A stretch of DNA of 64,000 nt from Saprospiraceae bacterium (lineage in GTDB: Bacteria > Bacteroidota > Bacteroidia > Chitinophagales > Saprospiraceae): positions 248,001-312,000 of the forward strand of contig JADKGL010000026.1 of assembly GCA_016722295.1 (NCBI GenBank), given 5' to 3'. Below the pieces are notes generated by a model. That model had not been told where the DNA came from. It saw only the letters and a program-made list of their open reading frames with translations, and did not search any database. The position numbers and the translations under genes were made by a program. Positions 52,444 to 59,996 of this stretch are shown here, piece after piece. Every line of letters begins with the position of its first letter. Within the stretch, counting starts at the first letter, position 1.

Positions 52444-52809
52444 ATGGAGATCCCTCTATTTTCGCCCTGTTTAATAAAAAACATTTTCATGCAGCAACCG
52501 CATAATTCAAACTTATCCCACTATGCCAAAAGATCTAAATCATTGGCGATTACAATGGTTTTAATTTTTACAAGTGCCTTCCATCTACTTGCTCAAAATA
52601 CAGTGATCAAAGGTCAAGTTTTAGATGATAAAAACAGACTAGCACTCGAAGGTGTTAGTATTCAGGTCACTAATTCTAAAATCGGCACGACAACCAATAC
52701 CCTTGGGGAGTTTTCGTTACTGAGCAATGATGCTTTTCCACAAACTTTGGAGATCAGCTATACAGGATTTGAAAAAAATCTGTCACTTTACAGTCAAATG
52801 AATTCCTGA
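52444..52809 (+). CDS. SusC N-terminal piece (1 of 3)
   Basis: 121 residues: leader with a hydrophobic stretch (LAITMVLIFTSAFHLLAQ) and most of the regulatory domain. An internal ATG at 52489 is an alternative start. Between this piece and the next, the correct reading (KKSVTLQSNEFLTVYLKEE ... EISEVLVRSSYNVQKNP) lies in a third frame at about 52776-52888. Confidence 0.65.
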   Translation: MEIPLFSPCLIKNIFMQQPHNSNLSHYAKRSKSLAITMVLIFTSAFHLLAQNTVIKGQVLDDKNRLALEGVSIQVTNSKIGTTTNTLGEFSLLSNDAFPQTLEISYTGFEKNLSLYSQMNS

Positions 52810-52900
52810 CAGTTTATCTCAAGGAGGAAGCCAAAGAAATCTCAGAAGTATTGGTACGCAGCAGTTATAATGTTCAGAAAAATCCGAATTTGCAGGTGCA

Positions 52901-55474
52901 GTGTCAAATATTGATGTGAGGAGTTTGGAAAATAGACCTGCTTCAAGTTTTGACCAACTATTAGGTGGTCATGCGACAGGGGTAGATATTATCCAGCCCT
53001 CTAGTGTACTTAATAATACTCCGATCATGCGTATCCGAGGGATCAATACGATTACTTCAGGTCTTTTCCCTTTGGTGATAGTAGATGGAGTATCAGTATT
53101 TGTAGGATCTATTGGAGGACTAATAGGGAACAATCCCCTTTCGGACATCAATCCAAATGATATTCAGAGTATCGATATACTTAAAGATGCCTCAGCAGCT
53201 GCTCTCTACGGGTCTCGTGCTGCAAATGGCGTGATGGTGATCACGACTAAAAAAGGACAGAAGGGAAGGGTCAAGGTCAATTATTCTAATTGGTTGAGTC
53301 GAAGTACGCCCTATAATTTACCAGAATTATTGAATGCTGAAGAATATACGATGATCAAGAATGAAGCTATGGTGAATTCAGGTCGAGCTCCTGGCTACCA
53401 ACTTATGAAAAATGCAGATGGATCTACTGTGAATACAAGTTGGTATGATGTCGCATTTCGACCAGGTATCTCTCATAATCATACCTTGAGTGTATCAGGA
53501 GCCAACAACGCTACAAAATATTTTTTCTCCGCTGGATTTACTGATCAAAACAGCTATATTCGTTACAATAATTTCAAACGCTATTCTTCAAGAATCAATA
53601 TCGAGAATCAAGTTAATAAAGCCATTGTTGTGGGAGCCAATGTCAACCTTAGCAATAGTCAAAACACTGGGCCAAATACTGGAGCCATTGCAAGTAATTC
53701 ACTCTCTTCATCTTCATATAATTCAAACTATATTACTAATGAACCGCTAGGTCGTATGACTTATGTGTTACCACCAAATGTTCCCGTTTATCGCGAAGAC
53801 GGATCTTACAGTATTCAGAATGGTGTGAGTGTCGGTTATGGAGCGAATGCACTTTCTATCGGAACGATTAATGCCTATAATCTCGCTATGGTGCAAAAAC
53901 TCGATGTGAATACATCTGAGAATTTGTCCATCATAGGAAATGTGTTTGCAGAATTAAGTTTATTGAAAAATCTAAAACTTAGGACAAACTATGGCATCAA
54001 TCGATTGCAGGTAGAGAATAAATCCTTTCTCAATCCGATCCATGGAGGAGGCGCTTCTGCCAATGGTTCTGCAAGTAATACCAATGGAAAATATATTCGA
54101 TCCGAATTGGTCAATACCTTAAAGTATGATTTAAATTTTAATGACGCTCATCACTTTAATTTATTGATAGGGAATGAAATCATCAAGAATAAAATTGATA
54201 TTTGGGGAGCGCAGCGTAGCAACATTACGGACCCTTATTATGAAAATTATCAAGGTGGATTTATCAATATCGTCCCTACGGGAAATGTGATTTCTGAAAC
54301 TGCGATATTATCTTATTTCTCTGGTTTGAATTATGATTATTTGAAAAAATATTTATTGAGTGTCAATGTGCGCAGAGACGGACTTTCAGCATTGGCAAAG
54401 GGAAATAAATGGGGAAACTTTTATGGTGCATCTGCAGGTTGGAATTTATCTAAAGAATCCTTCATCAAAAATTTGGATATCGAAAAATACATTTCAGATT
54501 TTAAACTTAGAGCGAGTTATGGACTTGTGGGCAATAGTGAGATTGGAGACTATCCATCCATAGGTGCATTTAGTTCTAATACTTATGGAGGGCTGCCAGT
54601 TCTCTATTATGCGCAAGCAGCGAATCCAAATTTGAAATGGGAGACTAGTAAGAAATTAGACATCGGCTGTAACTTTTCTATCTTAAAGGGAAGAGTGAAT
54701 GTTGAATTCGATTATTATAAAAATGTGATTGATGGATTGATCTTAAAATCACCACAATCCCTTTCTGCAGGAATCCCTGGTAATTTTATCAATGCCAATG
54801 TAGGGAGTATGTATAATCGTGGTATAGAATTAGGTATTCAAGCAGATATCATCCAAACAAAAACATTCCAATATCAAGTCGGCTTCAATTTTTCTACTTT
54901 AAAAAATGAAGTAACCGCATTGGTGAGTGATGTCTATGTTCCTAGTATCTTTGGAGTGCAGAATATGACTCGTGTGGGTTACTCAGTAGGTTCTATTTTT
55001 GCTGTGCCAACAAAAGGTGTAAATCCAGACAATGGTCTTATGGTATTCATCAACAGTGAAGGTCGAGAAGTACAATACAACCACATTGGATCGCCACGAT
55101 GGACATATCTTGACGGCTCTGCGGCACCAGCTATAGACAATTATAAAGATGGTGTTATTCAAGGACCATCGTTGCCAACTTATTTTGGAGGATTGAATCA
55201 AGAATTCAGATATAAAAATTTTGGATTGCAAGTTAATCTGACATATTCTGGAGGAAATTATTTGTACAATGGAACACGTGCTACCAATTCAGATCAACGC
55301 TATTTCAATAATGGAAAATTTATTCTCAATCGATGGACTACACCTGGACAAAAGACAGATATTCAGAAATTACAATACGGTGATAATGTCTCTGCAGGAT
55401 TCTCATTTGCAGCAACATCCGAAAGTAGAGAAAGGAGATTATCTCAAGTTAAAAACATTGACATTGAGCTATGA
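52901..55474 (+). CDS. SusC plug and barrel, main piece (2 of 3)
   Basis: 857 residues (genuine from about 52889, EFAGAVSNIDV). It contains the plug domain with VIVDGVSVFVG and IQSIDILKDASAAALYGSRA, followed by most of the beta barrel. It ends when the frame is lost near 55425, about 85 codons before the barrel is complete. Confidence 0.75.
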   Translation: MSNIDVRSLENRPASSFDQLLGGHATGVDIIQPSSVLNNTPIMRIRGINTITSGLFPLVIVDGVSVFVGSIGGLIGNNPLSDINPNDIQSIDILKDASAAALYGSRAANGVMVITTKKGQKGRVKVNYSNWLSRSTPYNLPELLNAEEYTMIKNEAMVNSGRAPGYQLMKNADGSTVNTSWYDVAFRPGISHNHTLSVSGANNATKYFFSAGFTDQNSYIRYNNFKRYSSRINIENQVNKAIVVGANVNLSNSQNTGPNTGAIASNSLSSSSYNSNYITNEPLGRMTYVLPPNVPVYREDGSYSIQNGVSVGYGANALSIGTINAYNLAMVQKLDVNTSENLSIIGNVFAELSLLKNLKLRTNYGINRLQVENKSFLNPIHGGGASANGSASNTNGKYIRSELVNTLKYDLNFNDAHHFNLLIGNEIIKNKIDIWGAQRSNITDPYYENYQGGFINIVPTGNVISETAILSYFSGLNYDYLKKYLLSVNVRRDGLSALAKGNKWGNFYGASAGWNLSKESFIKNLDIEKYISDFKLRASYGLVGNSEIGDYPSIGAFSSNTYGGLPVLYYAQAANPNLKWETSKKLDIGCNFSILKGRVNVEFDYYKNVIDGLILKSPQSLSAGIPGNFINANVGSMYNRGIELGIQADIIQTKTFQYQVGFNFSTLKNEVTALVSDVYVPSIFGVQNMTRVGYSVGSIFAVPTKGVNPDNGLMVFINSEGREVQYNHIGSPRWTYLDGSAAPAIDNYKDGVIQGPSLPTYFGGLNQEFRYKNFGLQVNLTYSGGNYLYNGTRATNSDQRYFNNGKFILNRWTTPGQKTDIQKLQYGDNVSAGFSFAATSESRERRLSQVKNIDIEL

Positions 55475-55679
55475 TTTTCCTGTGAATCACTATCGATTTG
55501 CAAATCGAATTTCCAACTTAAGAGCCTATGTTCAAGGAACAAATCTCTATACCTTGACCAAATATAGAGGTTCAGATCCTGAGGTTTCTATCAATGGTAA
55601 TTCTATTCACTCAGGCAAAGATCAAAACGTGCCGCCGAGTGCACAGATATTGACAGTTGGTGTAAATTTATCCTTTTAA
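55269..55679 (+). CDS. SusC C-terminal piece (3 of 3)
   Basis: Only the part from about 55428 (KVEKGDYLKLKTLTLSYDFP) is genuine; earlier codons are overlap in the wrong frame. It contains the last barrel strands (FANRISNLRAYVQGTNLYTL) and the aromatic C-terminal residue (VNLSF) required for insertion by BamA. Confidence 0.65.
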   Translation: MEHVLPIQINAISIMENLFSIDGLHLDKRQIFRNYNTVIMSLQDSHLQQHPKVEKGDYLKLKTLTLSYDFPVNHYRFANRISNLRAYVQGTNLYTLTKYRGSDPEVSINGNSIHSGKDQNVPPSAQILTVGVNLSF

Positions 55680-55690
55680 TTTTTTAAAAA

Positions 55691-57163
55691 ATGAAAATCA
55701 TGAATTCAAAATATAGTTCTCTATTCAGTTTTATTTTATGTTGTTCTTTCATCCTCATGTTCAGTTCTTGCAATGAAGATTTGCTCGATACAAAGCCGAA
55801 CACAAGCATAGATGAAAAAGATGCATTTAGCACGCCTTCACGCATATTATCTCAAGTGAACAATCTCTACGGAAGATTGCAGAATGAATCACTTTATGGC
55901 GGAAGACTAATCGTTTTTAATGAGCAGCGATCAGATGAGTTCGGACAAAATGATGGCAATGCAGCGACCGGATCTGCAGTGTGGAATCAGAATGTTGCTT
56001 CAACCAACGAATATATAAACAATGTGTGGAGTGCAGCTTACACAGCAATTAATTCATCTAATATCGTCATCGCCAATTTGACTAATACTAAAGTGATCTC
56101 AGATAGTCTTGCAAAGCTATACATTGCAGAAGCGAAATTTGTCCGTGCATTATCATATCTGGTATTATTGCAAACTTATGCTAAGCCATACAATATGGAC
56201 AAGGCAGCTCTTGGTGTGCCTTTAAGATTGACAGCGATTACTTCAGAAGGGTATAATGATCTGGCGCGAAGTACTGTGGAAGAAGTTTATACACAGATCA
56301 TTAAAGATCTAGATGAAGCAGAACTAGCATTGCCAGTATCCTACAACTCTGCTGCATTGAATTCATCTAGAGCACATCGCGCAACAGCAATAGCATTGAA
56401 GACAAGAGTATATTTGAATCAAGCAAATTATAATATGGTCATTGTAGAAGCGAAAAAAATAGTTTCTACATCAGCACCATACCAATATTCTGAAGGCAAT
56501 GTCAATCATAGATTAGAAGCAAATTTTGCCAATCTTTACACAGGATCATATACAGGAGCAGAAAGTATATTCTCCATACCATTTGCCAACTCAAGTACAG
56601 AAACACCATTTTCACAAAGTGCATTGGCATTCAATTATGTGACACAACCGATTTTGTTTTTAGCAAAAGGAGGCATCGTCGCTAATCCAGTACTACAAAA
56701 CACTGCAGACAGTAGAGCCAATATGATCGGAATAAATGCAGCAAAGCAAAGTATCTTAAAAAAGTTCAATATTACCACAGCACCTTTTAGAGATTATGTT
56801 CCCGTGATTCGTTATGCAGAAGTCTTATTGAATTACGCAGAAGCTGCTGCTGAAACAGGGGATCTAATCACTGCTGTAGCATTGCTTCACGCTGTGCGCC
56901 AAAGATCACATGCAGGATATCAATTTGCTGATGCAGAAATCAATACCAAGCAAGCATTTATTCAGACCATTATCACTGAGCGAAGAATTGAATTCTTAGG
57001 AGAAGGACTTCGCTTACAAGACTTGCAGCGCAGAGTAGAAAAACTACCAGCAAAAACAGGCAGTATAGGCACAGCACCCGAAGTATTGCCAGATGCAAAA
57101 AATTATATTTGGCCAATACCAAGTGGAGAGCTTTCGACGAATAAACTTTGTTTGCCGAATTAA
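55691..57163 (+). CDS. susD: SusD/RagB family surface lipoprotein
   Basis: Substrate-binding lid of the SusCD transporter, 490 residues. The signal peptide ends in SSC with lipidated C27, followed by the usual NEDLLDTKPNTSID start. The helical TPR-like scaffold is recognisable from AKFVRALSYLVLLQTYAKPY (about 145-164) and VIRYAEVLLNYAEAAAETG (about 376-394), and the C-terminal IITERRIEFLGEGLRLQDLQR is highly typical. It is intact, in contrast to its broken SusC partner 11 bp upstream. No glycoside hydrolase or sulfatase lies next to the pair, so the ligand cannot be guessed. Confidence 0.93.
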   Translation: MKIMNSKYSSLFSFILCCSFILMFSSCNEDLLDTKPNTSIDEKDAFSTPSRILSQVNNLYGRLQNESLYGGRLIVFNEQRSDEFGQNDGNAATGSAVWNQNVASTNEYINNVWSAAYTAINSSNIVIANLTNTKVISDSLAKLYIAEAKFVRALSYLVLLQTYAKPYNMDKAALGVPLRLTAITSEGYNDLARSTVEEVYTQIIKDLDEAELALPVSYNSAALNSSRAHRATAIALKTRVYLNQANYNMVIVEAKKIVSTSAPYQYSEGNVNHRLEANFANLYTGSYTGAESIFSIPFANSSTETPFSQSALAFNYVTQPILFLAKGGIVANPVLQNTADSRANMIGINAAKQSILKKFNITTAPFRDYVPVIRYAEVLLNYAEAAAETGDLITAVALLHAVRQRSHAGYQFADAEINTKQAFIQTIITERRIEFLGEGLRLQDLQRRVEKLPAKTGSIGTAPEVLPDAKNYIWPIPSGELSTNKLCLPN

Positions 57164-57288
57164 TTAATAGAGATTGAAGAATGTGGATTGACTAAACGCA
57201 GTAAACCTTAAGTAGGATTATTCACATATAGTTCACCAAAAGATATAAGTAGGTGAATTAGTATCTTAGTTCTTTTTCAACAGCATAG

Positions 57289-57426
57289 TAATATAAATTC
57301 GTTAAGAATTGGCGAAGCCTTGGAGCCAATTTAGAATTTATATTACGGTTTTGCGTAGCAAAAATGCCTTTGAAAAAGTGCCCTTTCTTTTGGTTCGTTT
57401 TCTTTGGGCAAGCAAAGAAAATGAAC
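57289..57426. repeat. Three-hairpin intergenic element
   Basis: Three inverted repeats follow one another. The first has perfect 12-bp arms 57289-57300 and 57334-57345 (TAATATAAATTC) with an inner 7-bp stem AATTGGC (57307-57313) and GCCAATT (57325-57331). The second is TTTTGC-GTA-GCAAAA at 57349-57363. The third has 14-base arms with one mismatch, 57393-57406 (GTTCGTTTTCTTTG) and 57413-57426, and loop GGCAAG. The layout is like REP/MITE-type elements. The rest of the 432 bp gap (57164-57595) holds only a possible promoter. Confidence 0.65.
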
Positions 57427-57499
57427 GTATGTAGACTATGAAAACTAATATTGCAAAACTTGGCAAAATATTAAACAAAAGAAGCGCACAATTTTTATG

Positions 57500-57507
57500 T
57501 ATTTTTG
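57500..57507 (+). promoter_or_regulatory. -7 box upstream of the 50-residue protein gene
   Basis: TATTTTTG matches TAnnTTTG exactly, 88 bp before the ATG at 57596. No -33 TTG at standard spacing. Confidence 0.35.
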
Positions 57508-57595
57508 TAGAATGTGTGCATGTCAAAACAATAAATTCAGTTTAAAATCCTCATTTTTAGATCAATGAAGGTTTTTAATCAGACCCTAATTAATT

Positions 57596-57748
57596 ATGAA
57601 TACGGATAAAATAATCAAAGATTTTAAGGCTGTAGAATTTATGCGCGAAGTTCGTGACAAAATTAGTGAAGACATAAAAGAAATGAACTTTGAACAAATA
57701 AAAAAATACTTTGAAGAGCGAAAATTAAATCTAGCTAAAAATGAATAA
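57596..57748 (+). CDS. Small helical protein, antitoxin-like (orphan)
   Basis: 50 residues (MNTDKIIKDFKAVEFMREVR ... EERKLNLAKNE). It is highly charged and fully helical in appearance. The pattern KAVEFMREVRDKISEDIKEM followed by NFEQIKKYFEERK is like that of small proteins that sit in front of RelE/HigB-type toxins in Bacteroidota and cyanobacteria. No toxin gene follows: the next sequence is a terminator and then a minus-strand gene. It may be a solitary antitoxin or have another role. The codon use is gene-like and the frame is bounded by a promoter box and a terminator. Confidence 0.6.
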   Translation: MNTDKIIKDFKAVEFMREVRDKISEDIKEMNFEQIKKYFEERKLNLAKNE

Positions 57749-57770
57749 TAAATTCAAAGAAATGAAGAAT

Positions 57771-57813
57771 AAAAAAATTCAGAGCTAAAAGAATTTACAA
57801 TTTTAGCTCTGAA
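57771..57813. terminator. Bidirectional terminator
   Basis: A perfect 13-bp inverted repeat (TTCAGAGCTAAAA at 57778-57790 with TTTTAGCTCTGAA at 57801-57813). It has seven A on its left, which form a T7 tail for the minus-strand gene ending at 57825. It also lies 30 bp after the small plus-strand gene. Confidence 0.8.
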
Positions 57814-57824
57814 CAATCTGCATT

Positions 57825-58295
57825 TTATTTTTTTCTGATACTTTGCAATATCGCTATCGCAGCTTCCTCAGATTTCGCATCATCATCCGCAAAATTCAAT
57901 GTGGCAAAAAAATTAGTGTGTGAGCTTTCATCAATAAATCCAAGAACAATGATTCTGTCTCCTGCTTTATATCCTTCCACATAAGCACCTTTTAATCCAT
58001 TCAATTCTACAATGTCAACATCGTCCAGTTCTTCCAATTCAACAGACTTGGCTATGTCTAGAACATACTTCGTGATATTGGTATGATCTATCGAGCCATC
58101 CTCAAATGGAAATAAGCTGACCGAAATTCCATTGCCTTGCGCCGAAAATTCATCTGCAGTATTTTTCAATACTTTGAATTTGTCGCTGAGGGTAAAAGCA
58201 ATATTGTAATGCTCCCACTCATAATCCCAATCTGTCTGGCAGATCGCAAGATTAGCAACAAAAAGAAATGCTACTAAGAAACTAAATTTTTTCAT
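57825..58295 (-). CDS. Small exported protein of unknown function
   Basis: 156 residues from the ATG at 58295 (MKKFSFLVAFLFVANLAICQ), which begins a clear signal peptide cut after about residue 20. A longer frame from 58355 would add 20 residues before the signal and is unlikely. The mature part (about 136 residues) is acidic and mixed alpha/beta. It reads like a stress- or lipid-binding fold (FTLSDKFKVLKN, YVEGYKAGDRIIVLGFID, FFATLNFADDD) but I recognise no family. It stands alone, divergent from mutY, with its own terminator. Confidence 0.75.
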   Translation of the reverse strand: MKKFSFLVAFLFVANLAICQTDWDYEWEHYNIAFTLSDKFKVLKNTADEFSAQGNGISVSLFPFEDGSIDHTNITKYVLDIAKSVELEELDDVDIVELNGLKGAYVEGYKAGDRIIVLGFIDESSHTNFFATLNFADDDAKSEEAAIAILQSIRKK

Positions 58296-58427
58296 TGGTT
58301 GATTTTTTAGAATTTCTTCCAAGGTAAACAATTCTCCAGATTTGGAAGTAGCCACTGCATTTAATTTTTGAACAAAGCCCTATTTTGAAGAATTCAACTA
58401 AAATCTAAGCAGAATTTAAAATGTATA

Positions 58428-58435
58428 TACATTTG
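58428..58435 (+). promoter_or_regulatory. -7 box of the mutY-ssb-gldE-gldD operon
   Basis: TACATTTG matches TAnnTTTG exactly. A transcript start near 58441 would lie after the first possible mutY ATG (58421), which supports the internal start at 58487. Confidence 0.5.
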
Positions 58436-58486
58436 CAATATAACTCAAGGAATTCTCTTAAAAAGGTTAATACTTCATCATTCTCA

Positions 58487-59539
58487 ATGAAAACAAAATT
58501 TAATTTTGCTCAACTACTTATCCAATGGTCCATTGAGAATCCAAGGACTTTACCTTGGATAGCTGAAAAAAATCCATATAAAGTATGGGTTTCAGAAATA
58601 ATGTTGCAGCAGACAAGAGTGGAAACTGTTCTTCCATATTTTGAGAAATTTATCAAGGCATTTCCAACTATACAATCATTAGCTGTTGCCACTGAATCAC
58701 AAATTTTCAAGCGATGGGAAGGATTAGGCTATTATAGTCGCGCCCGGAATATGCATTTTACTGCAAAATATATAGTGAATGAACTCAATGGAAATTTTCC
58801 CAATAATAGAGCGGCTCTCTTGAAATTAAAAGGTATAGGAAGATATACCTCCGCAGCAATTGCATCATTTTGTTATGATGAAAATGTGGCCGCTTTGGAT
58901 GGAAATGGAATTCGAATTCTTTCGAGAGTATTTGGAATAGCTGAAAATCCTTGGACTTTATCAGGTGTGACATACTTTGAAAAACAAGCAGCTGCAATTT
59001 TACCGAAGAATCAAGCAGCTTTGTTTAATCAAGCTTTAATGGATTTTGGCTCAAAAATTTGTTTGCCGAAAAATCCACATTGTCAAGACTGTCCATTTAG
59101 TTTTGCTTGCAAAGCTAATAGAGAGGATAGAATAGCTGAATTTCCAATAAAAAAGACAAAGATTGAACTTAGAAAAAGACATTTTCATTATTTTGTTATT
59201 CAAGATCAAAAAAATAATTTTTGGATTCATAAAAGGGTAGAAAACGATATTTGGAAGGGTTTGCATGAATTTTATCTCATCGAAACAACGAAAAAAAATT
59301 TGTCAAAAAGAGTAGTTCAGCAAATTTTTGGTAAACTAAATTCAGCATTAAACCCAGAAATAATTCTCAATTTTTCACAAAAACTATCCCATCAGCATAT
59401 TTTTACTTACTTTTATGCCGTAAAGCCTATAGAAAAGGCAGTTCAAGCAGATTTTTTTTTGGTAAAACAAGAAAACTTAAAGAAATTTGCATTTCCAAAA
59501 TCGATTCTGGTATTTTTAGAGAATTTTATTAGATTGTAA
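58487..59539 (+). CDS. mutY: A/G-specific adenine glycosylase MutY
   Basis: Removes adenine mispaired with 8-oxoguanine. From the ATG at 58487 the protein has 350 residues, and the catalytic residues fall on E. coli numbering: E37 (WVSEIMLQQTRV) and D138 (AALDGNGIRILSRV). This, with the -7 box just upstream, argues against the ATG at 58421. The helix-hairpin-helix is LKGIGRYTSAA. The iron-sulfur cysteines are spaced C-x6-C-x2-C-x5-C (CLPKNPHCQDCPFSFAC). The C-terminal NUDIX-like domain (from about 225) recognises 8-oxoG. First gene of an operon with ssb (10 bp later). Confidence 0.95.
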   Translation: MKTKFNFAQLLIQWSIENPRTLPWIAEKNPYKVWVSEIMLQQTRVETVLPYFEKFIKAFPTIQSLAVATESQIFKRWEGLGYYSRARNMHFTAKYIVNELNGNFPNNRAALLKLKGIGRYTSAAIASFCYDENVAALDGNGIRILSRVFGIAENPWTLSGVTYFEKQAAAILPKNQAALFNQALMDFGSKICLPKNPHCQDCPFSFACKANREDRIAEFPIKKTKIELRKRHFHYFVIQDQKNNFWIHKRVENDIWKGLHEFYLIETTKKNLSKRVVQQIFGKLNSALNPEIILNFSQKLSHQHIFTYFYAVKPIEKAVQADFFLVKQENLKKFAFPKSILVFLENFIRL

Positions 59540-59549
59540 AATATCGATT

Positions 59550-59981
59550 ATGTTAAACAAAGTCATCCTTATTGGAAACCTAGGCAAAGATCCTGAAATT
59601 CGTACTCTTGACAGTGGCGTTTCACGTGCTATTTTCACCTTAGCAACAAACGAAAGCTACAAAGATAAAAATGGCGAATATCAACAAACTACCGAGTGGC
59701 ATACTGTCGTTTTATGGCGCAGCATGGCAGAGCGTGCAAAATATCTTAGAAAAGGTATGTTGGTATATGTAGAAGGAAAATTGAATCATAGAAAGTGGGT
59801 CGATAAAGATGGCAAAGACCACTACAACACAGATATTGCAGCAGATACGATCAAAATTCTTGAAAAAAGAGACTACAACTCCAATTCAGGAAATAATGGT
59901 GGTCAACATGCAACACCACAAAGCAAAACTTCCGATGGCCCATTCACCCCTGATGTAAGCGGTGATGACTTGCCTTTTTAA
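59550..59981 (+). CDS. ssb: Single-stranded DNA-binding protein
   Basis: 143 residues. An OB-fold spans about 1-105 (MLNKVILIGNLGKDPEIRTL, then TEWHTVVLW, LVYVEGKLNHRKW), followed by a Gly/Asn/Ser-rich linker and the acidic tip GDDLPF, the partner-binding tail (DDIPF in E. coli). It binds ssDNA as a tetramer in replication and repair. It lies between mutY and gldE, a gene order common in Bacteroidota. Confidence 0.96.
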   Translation: MLNKVILIGNLGKDPEIRTLDSGVSRAIFTLATNESYKDKNGEYQQTTEWHTVVLWRSMAERAKYLRKGMLVYVEGKLNHRKWVDKDGKDHYNTDIAADTIKILEKRDYNSNSGNNGGQHATPQSKTSDGPFTPDVSGDDLPF

Positions 59982-59996
59982 ACAAAAATCACGAAA

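Larger units (their letters stand above)
52444..55679 (+). pseudogene. susC: SusC/RagA-type TonB-dependent outer-membrane transporter, broken by three 1-bp indels
   Basis: A full SusC of about 1079 codons is recovered by three single-base edits: add one A in the A7 run near 52771-52777, add one base near 52888-52890 (AATCCG), and remove one base near 55420-55428. Length 3236 plus 2 minus 1 is 3237, an exact multiple of three. The domains are in normal order: signal (about 30-55), carboxypeptidase-D-like regulatory domain (VIKGQVLDDKNRLALEGVSI), plug (DQLLGGHATGVDI, IRGINTI, SIDILKDASAAALYGSRAANG) and a 22-strand-type barrel ending in LTVGVNLSF. It pairs with the SusD gene 11 bp downstream. 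Function: import of a glycan or peptide bound by SusD, powered by TonB. Which substrate is unknown. Confidence 0.85.

Noticed and set aside
57338..57526. 62-codon minus-strand frame with basic tail (LAQRKRTKRKG)
   Set aside because: It runs across the second and third hairpins of the 57.3-kb element; the basic stretch is simply the stem sequence translated. No promoter or conservation visible.
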